Virus record (IMG/VR): IMGVR_UViG_3300044742_000113
Location: 1-28,235 of that record
Origin: a virus
Reading direction: 5' to 3' (one strand)
DNA length: 28,235 nt
A program made the position numbers and the translations under genes. Below, piece by piece: positions 1 through 6,421 of the stretch; position 1 is the stretch's first letter; the number at the start of each line of letters is the position of its first letter. Under the pieces are notes generated by a model that did no database searches, was not told where the DNA came from, and saw nothing but the letters and a program-made list of their open reading frames with translations.

Positions 1-249
1 TGGTCCATGCTTCAACTTGAAATACTTACCCAATCTATCTTGAGCCGCATCCTGTTCAGCAAAAGCTTTCTTAGATTCATGATAATCGCTGTTATAGCTA
101 TGTTTGGTGCCTAACCTATTGAAATAATATATTGATTTAGCTATATCAACGAAATGACGTTTTGAACCTTCATATTCATCTGCTTGTTTTGGAGTTGTTG
201 GAGGCGCGAAATGCTTGCCAAAGATATCGTCAAATGAATCTCTTGTCAT
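1..249 (-). CDS. Tagged paralogue A (MTRDSFDDIFGKHF N-terminus), partial
   Basis: This gene starts with ATG at 249 and runs off the left edge of the window, so 83 codons are visible and the C-terminus is missing. It opens with MTRDSFDDIFGKHF, followed by a Pro-rich linker and a block reading RHFVDIAKSIYYFN. Two other genes (start points 614 and 1882) begin with almost the same peptide and carry a similar HFxYLAK-type block further on, so the three are paralogues. The start overlaps the upstream stop by one base (TAATG), which suggests translational coupling. I do not recognise the family. The visible part is charged and soluble, with no membrane segment. The N-terminal peptide could be a sorting or packaging tag, but that is inference. 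Confidence 0.75.
   Translation of the reverse strand, partial: MTRDSFDDIFGKHFAPPTTPKQADEYEGSKRHFVDIAKSIYYFNRLGTKHSYNSDYHESKKAFAEQDAAQDRLGKYFKLKHGP
207..249 (-). repeat. 43-nt N-terminal tag repeat, copy 1
   Basis: This is the first of three near-identical 43-nt stretches, read on the minus strand, that encode the start of paralogous genes. Copies 1 and 2 share an uninterrupted core coding for FDDIFGKHF, and differences cluster around the variable fifth codon. The conservation holds at DNA level as well as protein level. Confidence 0.8.
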
Positions 250-614
250 TATGGTCGTCCAGTCATTGGCATATTTCTCATGACTTTCTTATAATAGAAG
301 TCCTCCAGGTCATTATCTGAATCATCTCTATGAACAGTTCCATGAGCACGAATATAATCATCAATATGTAGATTTTTAGTAAATGTTTCATGCATTTCTG
401 TATGGTGCTTTTCTAGAATCTTAGAATGGTTTTTATAACCTCCAGACTTATCAGGAAATGTATCACGTTGTTTATAGTGCCAGCGCATAGATTTAGAGAG
501 ATACTTGAAATGATTACAAGAGCCTAGAGCAAAATTAGTTTTTACAGGAGGACCAGAAGAAGAATCAGAGCCGAAATGCTTACCAAAGATATCGTCAAAT
601 ACGTCTTTTGTCAT
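249..614 (-). CDS. Tagged paralogue B (MTKDVFDDIFGKHF N-terminus)
   Basis: This is a 121-residue protein of unknown function. Residues 1-15 are the shared tag, followed by a Ser/Pro-rich linker (about 16-26) and then NHFKYLSKSMRWHYKQ, which matches the post-linker block of the other two paralogues. The rest is rich in His, Lys and Asp, with no membrane segment, and ends in an acidic patch followed by a basic tail. It lies in a tightly packed minus-strand operon: its stop overlaps the next start by one base and its own start is one base from the preceding stop. The layout of fixed tag, linker and divergent body resembles phage cargo proteins sorted by a leader peptide, but no such role is shown here. 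Confidence 0.8.
   Translation of the reverse strand: MTKDVFDDIFGKHFGSDSSSGPPVKTNFALGSCNHFKYLSKSMRWHYKQRDTFPDKSGGYKNHSKILEKHHTEMHETFTKNLHIDDYIRAHGTVHRDDSDNDLEDFYYKKVMRNMPMTGRP
572..614 (-). repeat. 43-nt N-terminal tag repeat, copy 2
   Basis: This is the second copy of the tag-coding repeat, at the start of the 249-614 gene. It is nearly identical to copy 1 over the FDDIFGKHF codons, including synonymous positions, which suggests recent duplication or recombination between copies. Confidence 0.8.
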
Positions 615-615
615 T

Positions 616-1224
616 TTAAGTAAACAATCCTTTTAGTCTCGTCAAGAGTGATTTTTTATTAGTATTAGGCGGTTTATCTCTTCTTGGATCAAAAGGTTTA
701 GCAGGGACTAGATTACCTTCCCCATCTCTCTTTGGGCCTTCATAACGTTGCTTATAGAAGGCGGAATCTGTATGACCAACTTTCACTGCACTGTCTGGAT
801 AATTGCCATTTCTGGTCGGAGCCACTTTGCGATGCTTCTCAAAGTTGTGCATCTGATCATGACTAGGATCAACATAATGTTTGATTTCTGGAATTTCTAC
901 CCAGCAATGGTCTACCATGCCTTTTTTGGGGTGTTTATACCAGCTGGAGCATACATGAGCCGAGGGGTAGTGTTTCTTGAGTTCATGCATGGCCGCGAAT
1001 GCAAGGGTGCCACACTCTCCATACCTGGAGAAATGATTGGGATGATTAGACTTACGTCGCAGGTCCACTGGATCATATTTACTCAATGGACCTTTTGCCG
1101 TTTTGTAATTGTATTTGTCACGATAATAAGATGTTCGCGCTCCAGAAGCTATTTGCCTGATATGTTGTTCATGTTCTGACTTAAATCGTTCAGTTAGTAT
1201 TCCACGCAATGGTTTCTTCTTCAT
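616..1224 (-). CDS. Transglutaminase-like cysteine protein
   Basis: This 202-residue protein shows a Cys-His-Asp arrangement typical of the transglutaminase/papain-like fold: Cys71 in RYGECGTLAFAAMHEL, His106 in VDHCWVEI and Asp119 in HYVDPSHD. In this fold the Cys lies at the start of a helix and the His and Asp on following strands, which fits the spacing seen. The likely activity is amide-bond hydrolysis or transfer, but the substrate is unknown. The N-terminus (about 1-60) and C-terminus (about 150-202) are basic and probably disordered. The start at 1224 overlaps the upstream stop by an ATGA. It does not carry the MTKD tag of its neighbours. The function call is from motif reading only. 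Confidence 0.6.
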   Translation of the reverse strand: MKKKPLRGILTERFKSEHEQHIRQIASGARTSYYRDKYNYKTAKGPLSKYDPVDLRRKSNHPNHFSRYGECGTLAFAAMHELKKHYPSAHVCSSWYKHPKKGMVDHCWVEIPEIKHYVDPSHDQMHNFEKHRKVAPTRNGNYPDSAVKVGHTDSAFYKQRYEGPKRDGEGNLVPAKPFDPRRDKPPNTNKKSLLTRLKGLFT

Positions 1225-1499
1225 CTCTTCTGTGGTTCCAACTCCTTTTTAAGTTGTTCCCGAGCCCAATCTACATATTGTTTCTTCATTTGCTCATTTG
1301 GAAACTTCTCAAGTAGTTCTTTATATAAAGGAGGATCATCAACACCAATAGTTTGAAGCGCATCAATAGTATCCTTGACTCGCACATGATGTTGTTCTTT
1401 CTTATGCATGATATATTCTTTGAGAGACAGAGACTCATGACCACAACGATTGCAGAAAACGATCATGTCTCCATTTTTACTATAACGAATCTTGCTCAT
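1221..1499 (-). CDS. Small C2H2 zinc-finger protein
   Basis: This 92-residue protein has one classical zinc-finger pattern near its N-terminus: CNRC, twelve residues, then H-x4-H (ending KEQHH), within about residues 15-38. The rest (about 40-92) is charged and predicted helical, with two Asp/Pro-rich turns. A single C2H2 finger can bind DNA, RNA or protein, and nothing visible decides between these. It sits in the overlapping minus-strand operon, sharing ATGA-type junctions with genes on both sides. C2H2 fingers are far less common in phages than zinc ribbons. The gene is certain enough from its coupling; the function is unknown. Confidence 0.7.
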   Translation of the reverse strand: MSKIRYSKNGDMIVFCNRCGHESLSLKEYIMHKKEQHHVRVKDTIDALQTIGVDDPPLYKELLEKFPNEQMKKQYVDWAREQLKKELEPQKR

Positions 1500-1882
1500 G
1501 GTAATTGGTCCTCTATATTATGATGATGCCAAACGTCATGAATGGATTGAGTTGAGACGTGATCATGTTTCATAGGATCAATAGCATCATCTAAATCTTG
1601 TCTTGCGTCATCTCCATGCACATGATCAAAGAAATGATGATTTATCTCACCATTTGCATCATCCCAAGCTTTATCATGAAGCTTTTTTGCTGATAAATCC
1701 TTTGCTTTGCTAGCAATCCACCAGCCTTTGATATGATGATGGAGTTTTCGCGCTAGATAAGTAAAATGCTCCAGACCGCCTTTCTTTCCAGCATACTCCC
1801 GCGCAGCATAAGGTATATCTTCTTTCTCAGCTGGAGGCCCAAAATGCTTACCAAAGATGTCATCAAATGCATCTTTTGTCAT
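1496..1882 (-). CDS. Tagged paralogue C (MTKDAFDDIFGKHF N-terminus)
   Basis: This is the third paralogue, at 128 residues. It opens with MTKDAFDDIFGKHFGPPAE, then has a short linker and EHFTYLARKLHHHIKGWW, which aligns with the post-linker blocks of the other two. The second half is strongly His- and Asp-rich and contains repeated DD, HH and HHH clusters, which could bind metal. There is no membrane segment or signal peptide. Its start overlaps the stop of the upstream gene (1879-1882), so the two are probably coupled. The body shares little with paralogue B, so only the N-terminal module appears to be under strong constraint. Function unknown. Confidence 0.8.
   Translation of the reverse strand: MTKDAFDDIFGKHFGPPAEKEDIPYAAREYAGKKGGLEHFTYLARKLHHHIKGWWIASKAKDLSAKKLHDKAWDDANGEINHHFFDHVHGDDARQDLDDAIDPMKHDHVSTQSIHDVWHHHNIEDQLP
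1840..1882 (-). repeat. 43-nt N-terminal tag repeat, copy 3
   Basis: This is the third and most diverged copy of the tag-coding repeat, at the start of the 1496-1882 gene. Several differences from the other copies are third-position changes, so the peptide is better conserved than the DNA. Confidence 0.75.
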
Positions 1883-2130
1883 GCTACTTCTGCTTTATCT
1901 GTCAAACACTTGAAGCCAATAATACGATACCTCTTCTTACCTTTGTAATACTGGATGCGTTCTTTCTTAGATAGCTTTTGTAGTTCCGCGACTCCAAAAT
2001 CATAACATCTGGCATCTGTAAACTCAGGAGGAACATAAGCTCTGAGTTCCAAATAACAAACATTAGCAGAGTAATCTGTTGGTTTTTTCACAGTAGACAA
2101 ACACATAACAAAATATAGTTCTTGAATCAC
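1879..2130 (-). CDS. Conserved small hypothetical protein
   Basis: This is an 83-residue protein that I do not recognise. It reads as a compact soluble domain: a hydrophobic N-terminal strand (ELYFVMCLSTV), a predicted strand NVCYLELRAYVPP, a helix around ELQKLSKKERIQYY and a final strand KRYRIIGFKCL. Three cysteines are present (residues 10, 25 and 42 approximately) but without a clear metal site. The start is uncertain: ATG at 2130 gives the full frame, and a second ATG eight codons later is also possible. It overlaps the next gene by an ATGA and follows the Lys/Pro-rich gene after three bases, so it belongs to the same transcription unit. Confidence 0.6.
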   Translation of the reverse strand: MIQELYFVMCLSTVKKPTDYSANVCYLELRAYVPPEFTDARCYDFGVAELQKLSKKERIQYYKGKKRYRIIGFKCLTDKAEVA

Positions 2131-2133
2131 TTT

Positions 2134-2544
2134 TTACCTCAATAGTTGTAGTTTTCCATCTTTATTAAGAACGCACTTCTTTACAACAGCTTTCTTTTTG
2201 GATATCTTTGATAGTTTCTTCTTTGTGGTTTTGGCCTTCTTTACTGCTTTCTTTGGAGTATGGAGTTGGGAATCAAATACCTGTGGATTGGGTTCAACTT
2301 TAGTGACTTCCTCAACAGGCACAACAGGCTTTGGAACATCAGTAACAACGGGAGTTTCCACTGGTTTTACAGTTGGAACAGTGACAGTTTCCACAACAAC
2401 TGGAGGGTTGGAGCGAAATTGTGGGGGAATAAAGACTTTCTCTAGGGCGGCTTTGGTTGGATGCCAGGGATTGATATTGGTCGCATAACATCCCGCTCCA
2501 ATAACAAGCGCAGCAGCAGCTATAGTTGGATAGCGTTTTTTCAT
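2134..2544 (-). CDS. Secreted or membrane-anchored Pro/Val- and Lys-rich protein
   Basis: This 136-residue protein begins MKKRYPTIAAAALVIGAGC, a short basic stretch followed by a hydrophobic run ending at Cys19. That looks like a signal peptide or anchor; the residues before the Cys are not a clean lipobox. A Pro/Val/Thr-rich stretch (about 40-85) follows, then a very basic tail of repeated KK and AVKK units. The start at 2544 is chosen over an in-frame ATG at 2595 because AAGGAG lies seven bases before it, and because a late promoter at 2584-2591 falls inside the longer version. The tail could bind nucleic acid or an acidic cell envelope. No family recognised. Confidence 0.7.
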   Translation of the reverse strand: MKKRYPTIAAAALVIGAGCYATNINPWHPTKAALEKVFIPPQFRSNPPVVVETVTVPTVKPVETPVVTDVPKPVVPVEEVTKVEPNPQVFDSQLHTPKKAVKKAKTTKKKLSKISKKKAVVKKCVLNKDGKLQLLR

Positions 2545-2583
2545 GGTTTTAGTCTCCTTTTTCAGGTTCTTCTTGATTGTTAT

Positions 2584-2591
2584 GTATTTAT
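2584..2591 (-). promoter_or_regulatory. T4-type late promoter (ATAAATAC)
   Basis: On the minus strand this reads GAATAAATACATAAC, close to the T4 late consensus TATAAATACTATT. It lies 40 bases upstream of the ATG at 2544, leaving room for a leader with a good AAGGAG site. Confidence 0.6.
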
Positions 2592-2625
2592 TCATTATAA
2601 GTTCTGGAATATTATTTACTTACAC

Positions 2626-2817
2626 TTACACTTTCTCTTTCTCCCAGATACAAGCACTTTGTTTCTGCACAAAGGCTTCAGCTGTGTCCTGATCCGCCCC
2701 AGTTTTGTCCATGATTGTAGCAACTATCTCCCAATAGAGTAAGGAGAAGATTTCAAACTTGCGAGCGAATCTGTGGTCCGGTAAAGGAATCATAGATCGG
2801 TGTCGCCTTGGCCTCAT
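2626..2817 (-). CDS. Small hypothetical protein
   Basis: This 63-residue protein starts at the ATG at 2817, chosen because GAGGAG sits six bases upstream. A longer frame from 2868 exists but would overlap the preceding gene more deeply. The N-terminus is very basic (MRPRRHRSMIPLPDHRFARK). It is followed by a helix with aromatic residues (FEIFSLLYWEIVATIMDKTG) and a short charged C-terminal helix. It follows the truncated DUF6197 gene directly, with the stop and start one base apart. I do not recognise the family; a small soluble regulator or structural accessory is possible. Confidence 0.6.
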   Translation of the reverse strand: MRPRRHRSMIPLPDHRFARKFEIFSLLYWEIVATIMDKTGADQDTAEAFVQKQSACIWEKEKV

Positions 2818-2818
2818 A

Positions 2819-3052
2819 TTATTCTCCTCGTGCATCAAGCTCTTCTGATTTTGCGATAGCCTGATCAAAGTAGGCTAAAACGTCTTTATGAGTTATTTCT
2901 TTATCATCATTGAAAATTACGATATCACCCTCCTCTAATAGCCTGTTTCCAGTAAAGCATTCAATTGCTGATTGATAGTCGTTATAGATAATCGCAAACT
3001 CAACACCAAGTTTTTGATACATATCCAGAGGATTTTCCTGAGCATGTTTCAA
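2819..3052 (-). pseudogene. Truncated DUF6197 family copy (C-terminal half only)
   Basis: The frame encodes up to 77 residues that match only the C-terminal half of the two DUF6197 proteins at 10560-11364. The shared block is FNDDKEITHKDVLAYFDQA here, against HEEVLQWFDDAIALS and HEEVLAVLDTIIAKS there. The N-terminal half, with the Cys/Gly-Ala core of the family, is missing. The only early start is TTG at 3052, one base after AAGGA, which is too close to work well; ATG at 3022 has no clear ribosome site. The truncated end lies 20 bases from tRNA-Cys. It may be a remnant left by recombination at the tRNA, or a short functional derivative. Its reading frame is still open. Confidence 0.55.
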
Positions 3053-3071
3053 TCCTTAGTTAGTAGTTGGT

Positions 3072-3146
3072 TGGAATGCACAACGGGAATCGAACCCGCT
3101 CATGACAGTTTTGCAGACTGCTGCGTTCCCATCTCGCCCTGTGCAT
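3072..3146 (-). tRNA. tRNA-Cys (GCA)
   Basis: The minus strand folds as a complete cloverleaf. The acceptor stem ATGCACA pairs with TGTGCAT. The D arm is GCG/CGC. The anticodon stem GCAGT/ACTGT closes the loop CTGCAAA, which has anticodon GCA. The T arm is GCGGG/CCCGT with loop TTCGATT. The discriminator is T, as usual for tRNA-Cys, and CCA is encoded in the DNA. It would read TGC and TGT codons, supplementing the host supply during infection. Confidence 0.93.
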
Positions 3147-3178
3147 CTCACTGTGTCCCCGCCATTTTCTCCGTTGTT

Positions 3179-3553
3179 TTAGAGGAAACCTGGATTACCT
3201 TCAACCCAAATATATTGATTTACAATATCTATGTTTCCTTCTAGCAGCTTTTCTCGGGGCGATTTATTTCCTAGTTCCGTCGCCTTTTGATTTAGCCAGT
3301 CTATCACTACATCATTATCATCAAAGAGTCCATCAGCAGCACAGAAAATGCGTAAGATAGTGCGCATTTTGATACCATTCTCATCGTTTGGAATCTTATC
3401 GCCACGTTTGAATTGATGTAGATAAGCATTAGATTCCTCAACCGTTGGAAAACCAAACATCGTTGCAATATCGGCATCAGAGAACTTGAAATCTCTTGCT
3501 GCCCTTACGAGAAGTAAAGGAGCGCCATGTTCAGGTTCATGTGCTTCAGACAT
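3179..3553 (-). CDS. Orphan MbcA/ParS/Xre antitoxin-like protein
   Basis: This 124-residue protein has an N-terminal helical region that could be a helix-turn-helix (about residues 14-60, around FSDADIATMFGFPTVEES). Its C-terminal stretch ATELGNKSPREKLLEGN reads like the toxin-binding domain (DUF2384) of MbcA/ParS/Xre antitoxins, where a Gly-x-x-x-Pro turn is followed by Leu-Leu-x-Gly. In bacteria these proteins neutralise RES-domain toxins and repress their operon. No RES-like gene lies next to it here; its neighbours are tRNA-Cys and a small membrane protein. It could silence a host toxin or act as a plain regulator. The start at 3553 overlaps the upstream stop by 8 bases and has AGGGA nearby. 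Confidence 0.5.
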   Translation of the reverse strand: MSEAHEPEHGAPLLLVRAARDFKFSDADIATMFGFPTVEESNAYLHQFKRGDKIPNDENGIKMRTILRIFCAADGLFDDNDVVIDWLNQKATELGNKSPREKLLEGNIDIVNQYIWVEGNPGFL

Positions 3554-3755
3554 TCCATTTCCCTATTGTTTTGAACCAAAGGTTAAACCACCAACCAAAA
3601 AGCTTAGCACAGATAACAACAGCTGGAGGAATGATAAGCATAACCATTATGAATATGCTACCAAAGAATAAGAAAAATCCTCCCATTCCAAGTGGTCCTC
3701 CAGGTTGAGTATAAGATGACCACAAAGAATAAAGGTTTAGGAGCCATTCTATCAT
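3546..3755 (-). CDS. Small membrane protein
   Basis: This 69-residue protein is very hydrophobic, with one long segment around GGFFLFFGSIFIMVMLIIPP (about residues 25-52) and aromatic, Trp-rich ends (MIEWLLNLYSLWSSY and LFGWWFNLWFKTIGKW). One or two membrane passes are likely. Its start at 3755 has GGGAGA eight bases upstream and follows the preceding stop by three bases. It could belong to the lysis or membrane-remodelling set, but the GH25 endolysin is several kilobases away, so a holin role is only one possibility. Confidence 0.65.
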   Translation of the reverse strand: MIEWLLNLYSLWSSYTQPGGPLGMGGFFLFFGSIFIMVMLIIPPAVVICAKLFGWWFNLWFKTIGKWNV

Positions 3756-3758
3756 AGT

Positions 3759-3905
3759 TTATTCTCCCGGTGTTTTAGGTTGTTCTAGTTTAGAGGGAGG
3801 AGGATAATAGTGCCCAGTAAAAATATAACCTATAATATGAGGGATTTGCAAAAGAAAGAAGATCATTAAAACCAGAGTAAATAGTATCTGGCTTCTCCTA
3901 CTCAT
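3759..3905 (-). CDS. Short single-pass membrane protein
   Basis: This 48-residue protein starts at the ATG at 3905, with AAGGAA six bases upstream, directly after gp6. It begins with a basic stretch (MSRRSQ), then a hydrophobic segment (about residues 7-30, ILFTLVLMIFFLLQI then PHIIGYIF) and a Pro-rich hydrophilic tail ending KTPGE. The layout (positive N-terminus, one membrane pass, short Pro-rich tail) suits a small inner-membrane protein. It is followed within four bases by another membrane protein gene, so the two may act together. No family recognised. Confidence 0.65.
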   Translation of the reverse strand: MSRRSQILFTLVLMIFFLLQIPHIIGYIFTGHYYPPPSKLEQPKTPGE

Positions 3906-3922
3906 AGCTGTTCCTTGTGGCT

Positions 3923-5725
3923 TTACGCCGTCAGAAACTCTACCGTTGCATTGATGCCAGCTGGTTCTATGCCAAGGATCGTGTTCTGTGCGGCTTTGAT
4001 ATCCAAATCCTTGGGTCGAGCATATATTCTTAGACTACCACCATCATAGCTGTCAACCATGAAATTCGCTAGTGTTATTTTTCCCATCTTGTAATCTATT
4101 GTGCCGATATTTCTAATAGTTGTGTAGTTCTTTCCATCATTCTTTACAATGCGAACAACTCCATTTCCATCATCAGCAAGAGTAACAGCCTGACCATTGA
4201 AACGAAAAGCAGAAGAGCGAATTGTCGTCAAGTCATCAATTGGATAAGTTGTTTCCGAATGAGAGAAAGAATCGTCCAGTTCTGTTGCAAAATTTACAAC
4301 CATATTTTGAGGTGTTGCAAGTAATGGAACAGTTTTCTTGTAGATTTGAAGTTTCGTTATATTTGAGATAATCGAAGGATCAACTGAATTTATGATATCT
4401 ATGAGTGTAGAAGAGCGCAGAACAACATTGAAGTTATTAAGGGAGTTCAAGTGATAATCATTGATAGCAGAAACAACAATAGTTCTTATGTTCTCTTCCG
4501 ACACACTTGATATGTTAATGTTATAGCGAACTAAAGTATCAACAAGAACGTAAGTAAATTCAGGCTGAACAAAGATAGGTTTGATGGACAGATTACAACG
4601 GCGTTTCAAGAAGTTGTAATACTCTGTTTTTTTGGAATCAGGAAGTCCATCAGTATCAGCAATATCAACAGAGACGAAGATTTTACCAAAGCGCGGAGGA
4701 TCAACATCTTCTCCCCCGAAAACTGCAACCGCTGTAATCTCGGGAAACTTCTCTCTTAGAAGGACTTCAGCATCTTGAGCAATAACAAGTCTTTCTTGCA
4801 CCTGAAAGTGTCTGGGCGCAATGAACCTGATTGAGTCATTGGTTTCAGGATCAGAACCGCCAGCAGAAACAGCTACCGTTTGCACATTTGGAGTGTTCGT
4901 TAGCTCATTACCAATTCCTGTTGGATCAAAGTTGATAGTGAAGAACTTAGCGCCCGCTGCTTTTGGGCCTTTGGTGATACGATAATCAAGAATAACAGTA
5001 GAGCCTGACTTTGGTTTCTGACCAATTATACCATTTCCAAAGAGAACTTCATAGAAACCAGCCTCAGAAGCTTGAAGAAAGAAGACTTTAGAAGAAGCAC
5101 CTAAATCAAGTAGTGTTGTTGCTAGAGTATATTTCTGACCAATACTTGAGTTATCTTCAAACACAACTACAGATAAGCTTTCCGTATCCACATTTTTATT
5201 AGTGATTCTGAAACGTTCATTTTCAATTGAGTTGGTAATGACATATGAATCCTTGAGATATACTCCTTCATAGATATCTGTTTCAAAAGAGAAGCTGGTA
5301 TTAGGGGAAGCACAGATAATAGTTTCAGGAATAGAAAAGATAAAAGATTCATTTTTAATAAGAGTTGAGAAGGATGAGCCCTTAGGTATGATGTAGGGCT
5401 GAGTTTCGCTTGTAGCCTCAAATGTGACACTCACAGTGGCCTTTGGGGAGCGAGCCGAGCGTGCAGTGTAGTTCAGGTCTTTGGCATGGGACAGGATTGA
5501 ATCGCGAAGTTGAGCCGAATCCAGAAAAGACTCCGCAATGTTCATATTGAGATAGAATATATTACGTTGCGTATTGATTGTTAGAAGGTCTAAAAGAACT
5601 GCCATAGCTGAACCTTCAAAATCGTAGTCACGTAGGATGTTTTGTGAACGTAAAAACTGCTTTAGTGCATTTCGTTGGAGGTCAAAATCTAAATCTACCA
5701 AATTCAAGCTTGTATTAGATGGCAT
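3923..5725 (-). CDS. 6: Baseplate wedge protein gp6
   Basis: This 600-residue protein is the T4 gp6-type wedge subunit, a member of the gp6/baseplate J family. gp6 dimers form the continuous ring that ties the six wedges together and rearrange when the tail contracts. The N-terminal signature is visible: DFDLQRNALKQFLRSQ, then FEGSAMAVLLDLL and NTQRNIFYLNMNIAESFL, followed by a DSILSHAKDLNYTARSARSP block typical of the family. The middle has the J-like core (FGNGIIGQKPKSGSTVILDY) and the C-terminus is beta-rich. T4 gp6 is 660 residues, so this is slightly short but intact. The start at 5725 has AAGGGA upstream. The neighbouring gp25 is its direct partner. Confidence 0.93.
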   Translation of the reverse strand: MPSNTSLNLVDLDFDLQRNALKQFLRSQNILRDYDFEGSAMAVLLDLLTINTQRNIFYLNMNIAESFLDSAQLRDSILSHAKDLNYTARSARSPKATVSVTFEATSETQPYIIPKGSSFSTLIKNESFIFSIPETIICASPNTSFSFETDIYEGVYLKDSYVITNSIENERFRITNKNVDTESLSVVVFEDNSSIGQKYTLATTLLDLGASSKVFFLQASEAGFYEVLFGNGIIGQKPKSGSTVILDYRITKGPKAAGAKFFTINFDPTGIGNELTNTPNVQTVAVSAGGSDPETNDSIRFIAPRHFQVQERLVIAQDAEVLLREKFPEITAVAVFGGEDVDPPRFGKIFVSVDIADTDGLPDSKKTEYYNFLKRRCNLSIKPIFVQPEFTYVLVDTLVRYNINISSVSEENIRTIVVSAINDYHLNSLNNFNVVLRSSTLIDIINSVDPSIISNITKLQIYKKTVPLLATPQNMVVNFATELDDSFSHSETTYPIDDLTTIRSSAFRFNGQAVTLADDGNGVVRIVKNDGKNYTTIRNIGTIDYKMGKITLANFMVDSYDGGSLRIYARPKDLDIKAAQNTILGIEPAGINATVEFLTA

Positions 5726-5964
5726 TATTATTTCCCTTCAAATATCTTCCAGTCTTATTGTCCCGTTCTATAATAGTAGTTCTTCCAAAATACCATCCAA
5801 TAGGCATTGTTTGCGCTGGTTTATCTGTCTTATTTAACCATTTTTTACTTTTCATTACATTCAGTCGTTTTAATGTTTTATACTCCCAATTCTGAACCAT
5901 AATACCAAGTATCCCAAATAGACCAACCAATCAGATATGTGTATGGAATATATTCTTTTTTCAT
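5715..5964 (-). pseudogene. Decayed homing-endonuclease-like gene
   Basis: Two out-of-frame pieces lie between gp25 and gp6. The first, from ATG 5964, encodes MKKEYIPYTYLIGWSIWDTW and then YYGSELGV before a stop at 5878. The second, in another frame, encodes WEYKTLKRLNVMKSKKWLNK. From memory, phage endonuclease-like proteins begin YxYLIGWxxxxxWYYG and end with WExxVLRRMNVxxxxKWLNKT, with about 60-100 residues between. Here both ends survive but the middle is gone and the frame is broken. A 71-residue frame from 5930 to 5715 covers the second piece and could still be translated. The start overlaps the gp25 stop (ATGA). This reads as a deletion remnant, and the family call rests on recall. Confidence 0.55.
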
Positions 5965-6380
5965 CGTAATAGACTTATATTAACATTGACGGAGAAAATT
6001 TGATTTGGAATATTCACAGATGAAAAGATAACAGTGATAGCATAAGTGTGTTGAGCCTGATCAGGAATAACTTCAACACCAAGAAGTTTGATTCTTGGCT
6101 CCAGTTTCAAGGTGGCTGTAACTGTAGTTTTTATGATACTTTCTGAGCCCGAATCCATCATCTCAAACAATGAGGTCTTTATTTTAGAGCCCAAAGTCGG
6201 ATGATAAGGACGTTCTGTGAAAGTTGTTAGGATTAGGTTCTTGATGGACTGTTTGATAGATTCTTCATTTGTGACGCGCGCCAGCAACCCAGTAATTGGA
6301 TGCATAGAGAAGTCCAACATGAAATCTGAGTAAAGTTCAAGTTGTTTCTCGGAAAAAGTAAACTTATCTGCGCGGCTCAT
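5961..6380 (-). CDS. 25: Baseplate wedge protein gp25
   Basis: This 139-residue protein is the gp25-type wedge subunit, a small lysozyme-like fold shared by T4 phages, type VI secretion (TssE) and other contractile machines. It joins gp6 and gp53 at the tube-proximal core of the wedge and helps start sheath assembly. The typical pattern is visible: an N-terminal segment ending in DFSMHPITGLLARV, then SIKQSIKNLILTTFTERPYH with the Glu-Arg-Pro motif characteristic of the family, PTLGSKI, and a C-terminal strand pair. T4 gp25 is 132 residues. A late promoter lies just upstream at 6400-6407, and AGGAT precedes the ATG. Confidence 0.93.
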   Translation of the reverse strand: MSRADKFTFSEKQLELYSDFMLDFSMHPITGLLARVTNEESIKQSIKNLILTTFTERPYHPTLGSKIKTSLFEMMDSGSESIIKTTVTATLKLEPRIKLLGVEVIPDQAQHTYAITVIFSSVNIPNQIFSVNVNISLLR

Positions 6381-6399
6381 TTTTATCCTGTGTTTCTTT

Positions 6400-6407
6400 G
6401 TATTTAG
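6400..6407 (-). promoter_or_regulatory. Late promoter CTAAATAC upstream of gp25
   Basis: The minus strand reads TTGATTTTCTAATCTAAATA and then CAAAGAAACAC. The same layout, with few changes, occurs at 19097-19104 ahead of the gp48-like gene. The -10 element ends 20 bases before the gp25 ATG, giving a leader of only about a dozen bases. Confidence 0.7.
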
Positions 6408-6421
6408 ATTAGAAAATCAAC

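Noticed and set aside
748-1179. 143-residue plus-strand frame opposite the transglutaminase-like gene
   Set aside because: It lies wholly antisense to a gene with recognisable catalytic motifs and neighbour coupling, has no ribosome site and its hydrophobic composition is what the reverse strand of a His-rich gene gives.
2606-2620. Second late-promoter-like AGTAAATAATATT on the minus strand
   Set aside because: It lacks the conserved position before TAAATA, and a better element lies 25 bases downstream at 2584-2591.
2972-3244. 90-residue plus-strand frame
   Set aside because: It runs through tRNA-Cys and the antisense of two minus-strand genes, so it is a shadow.
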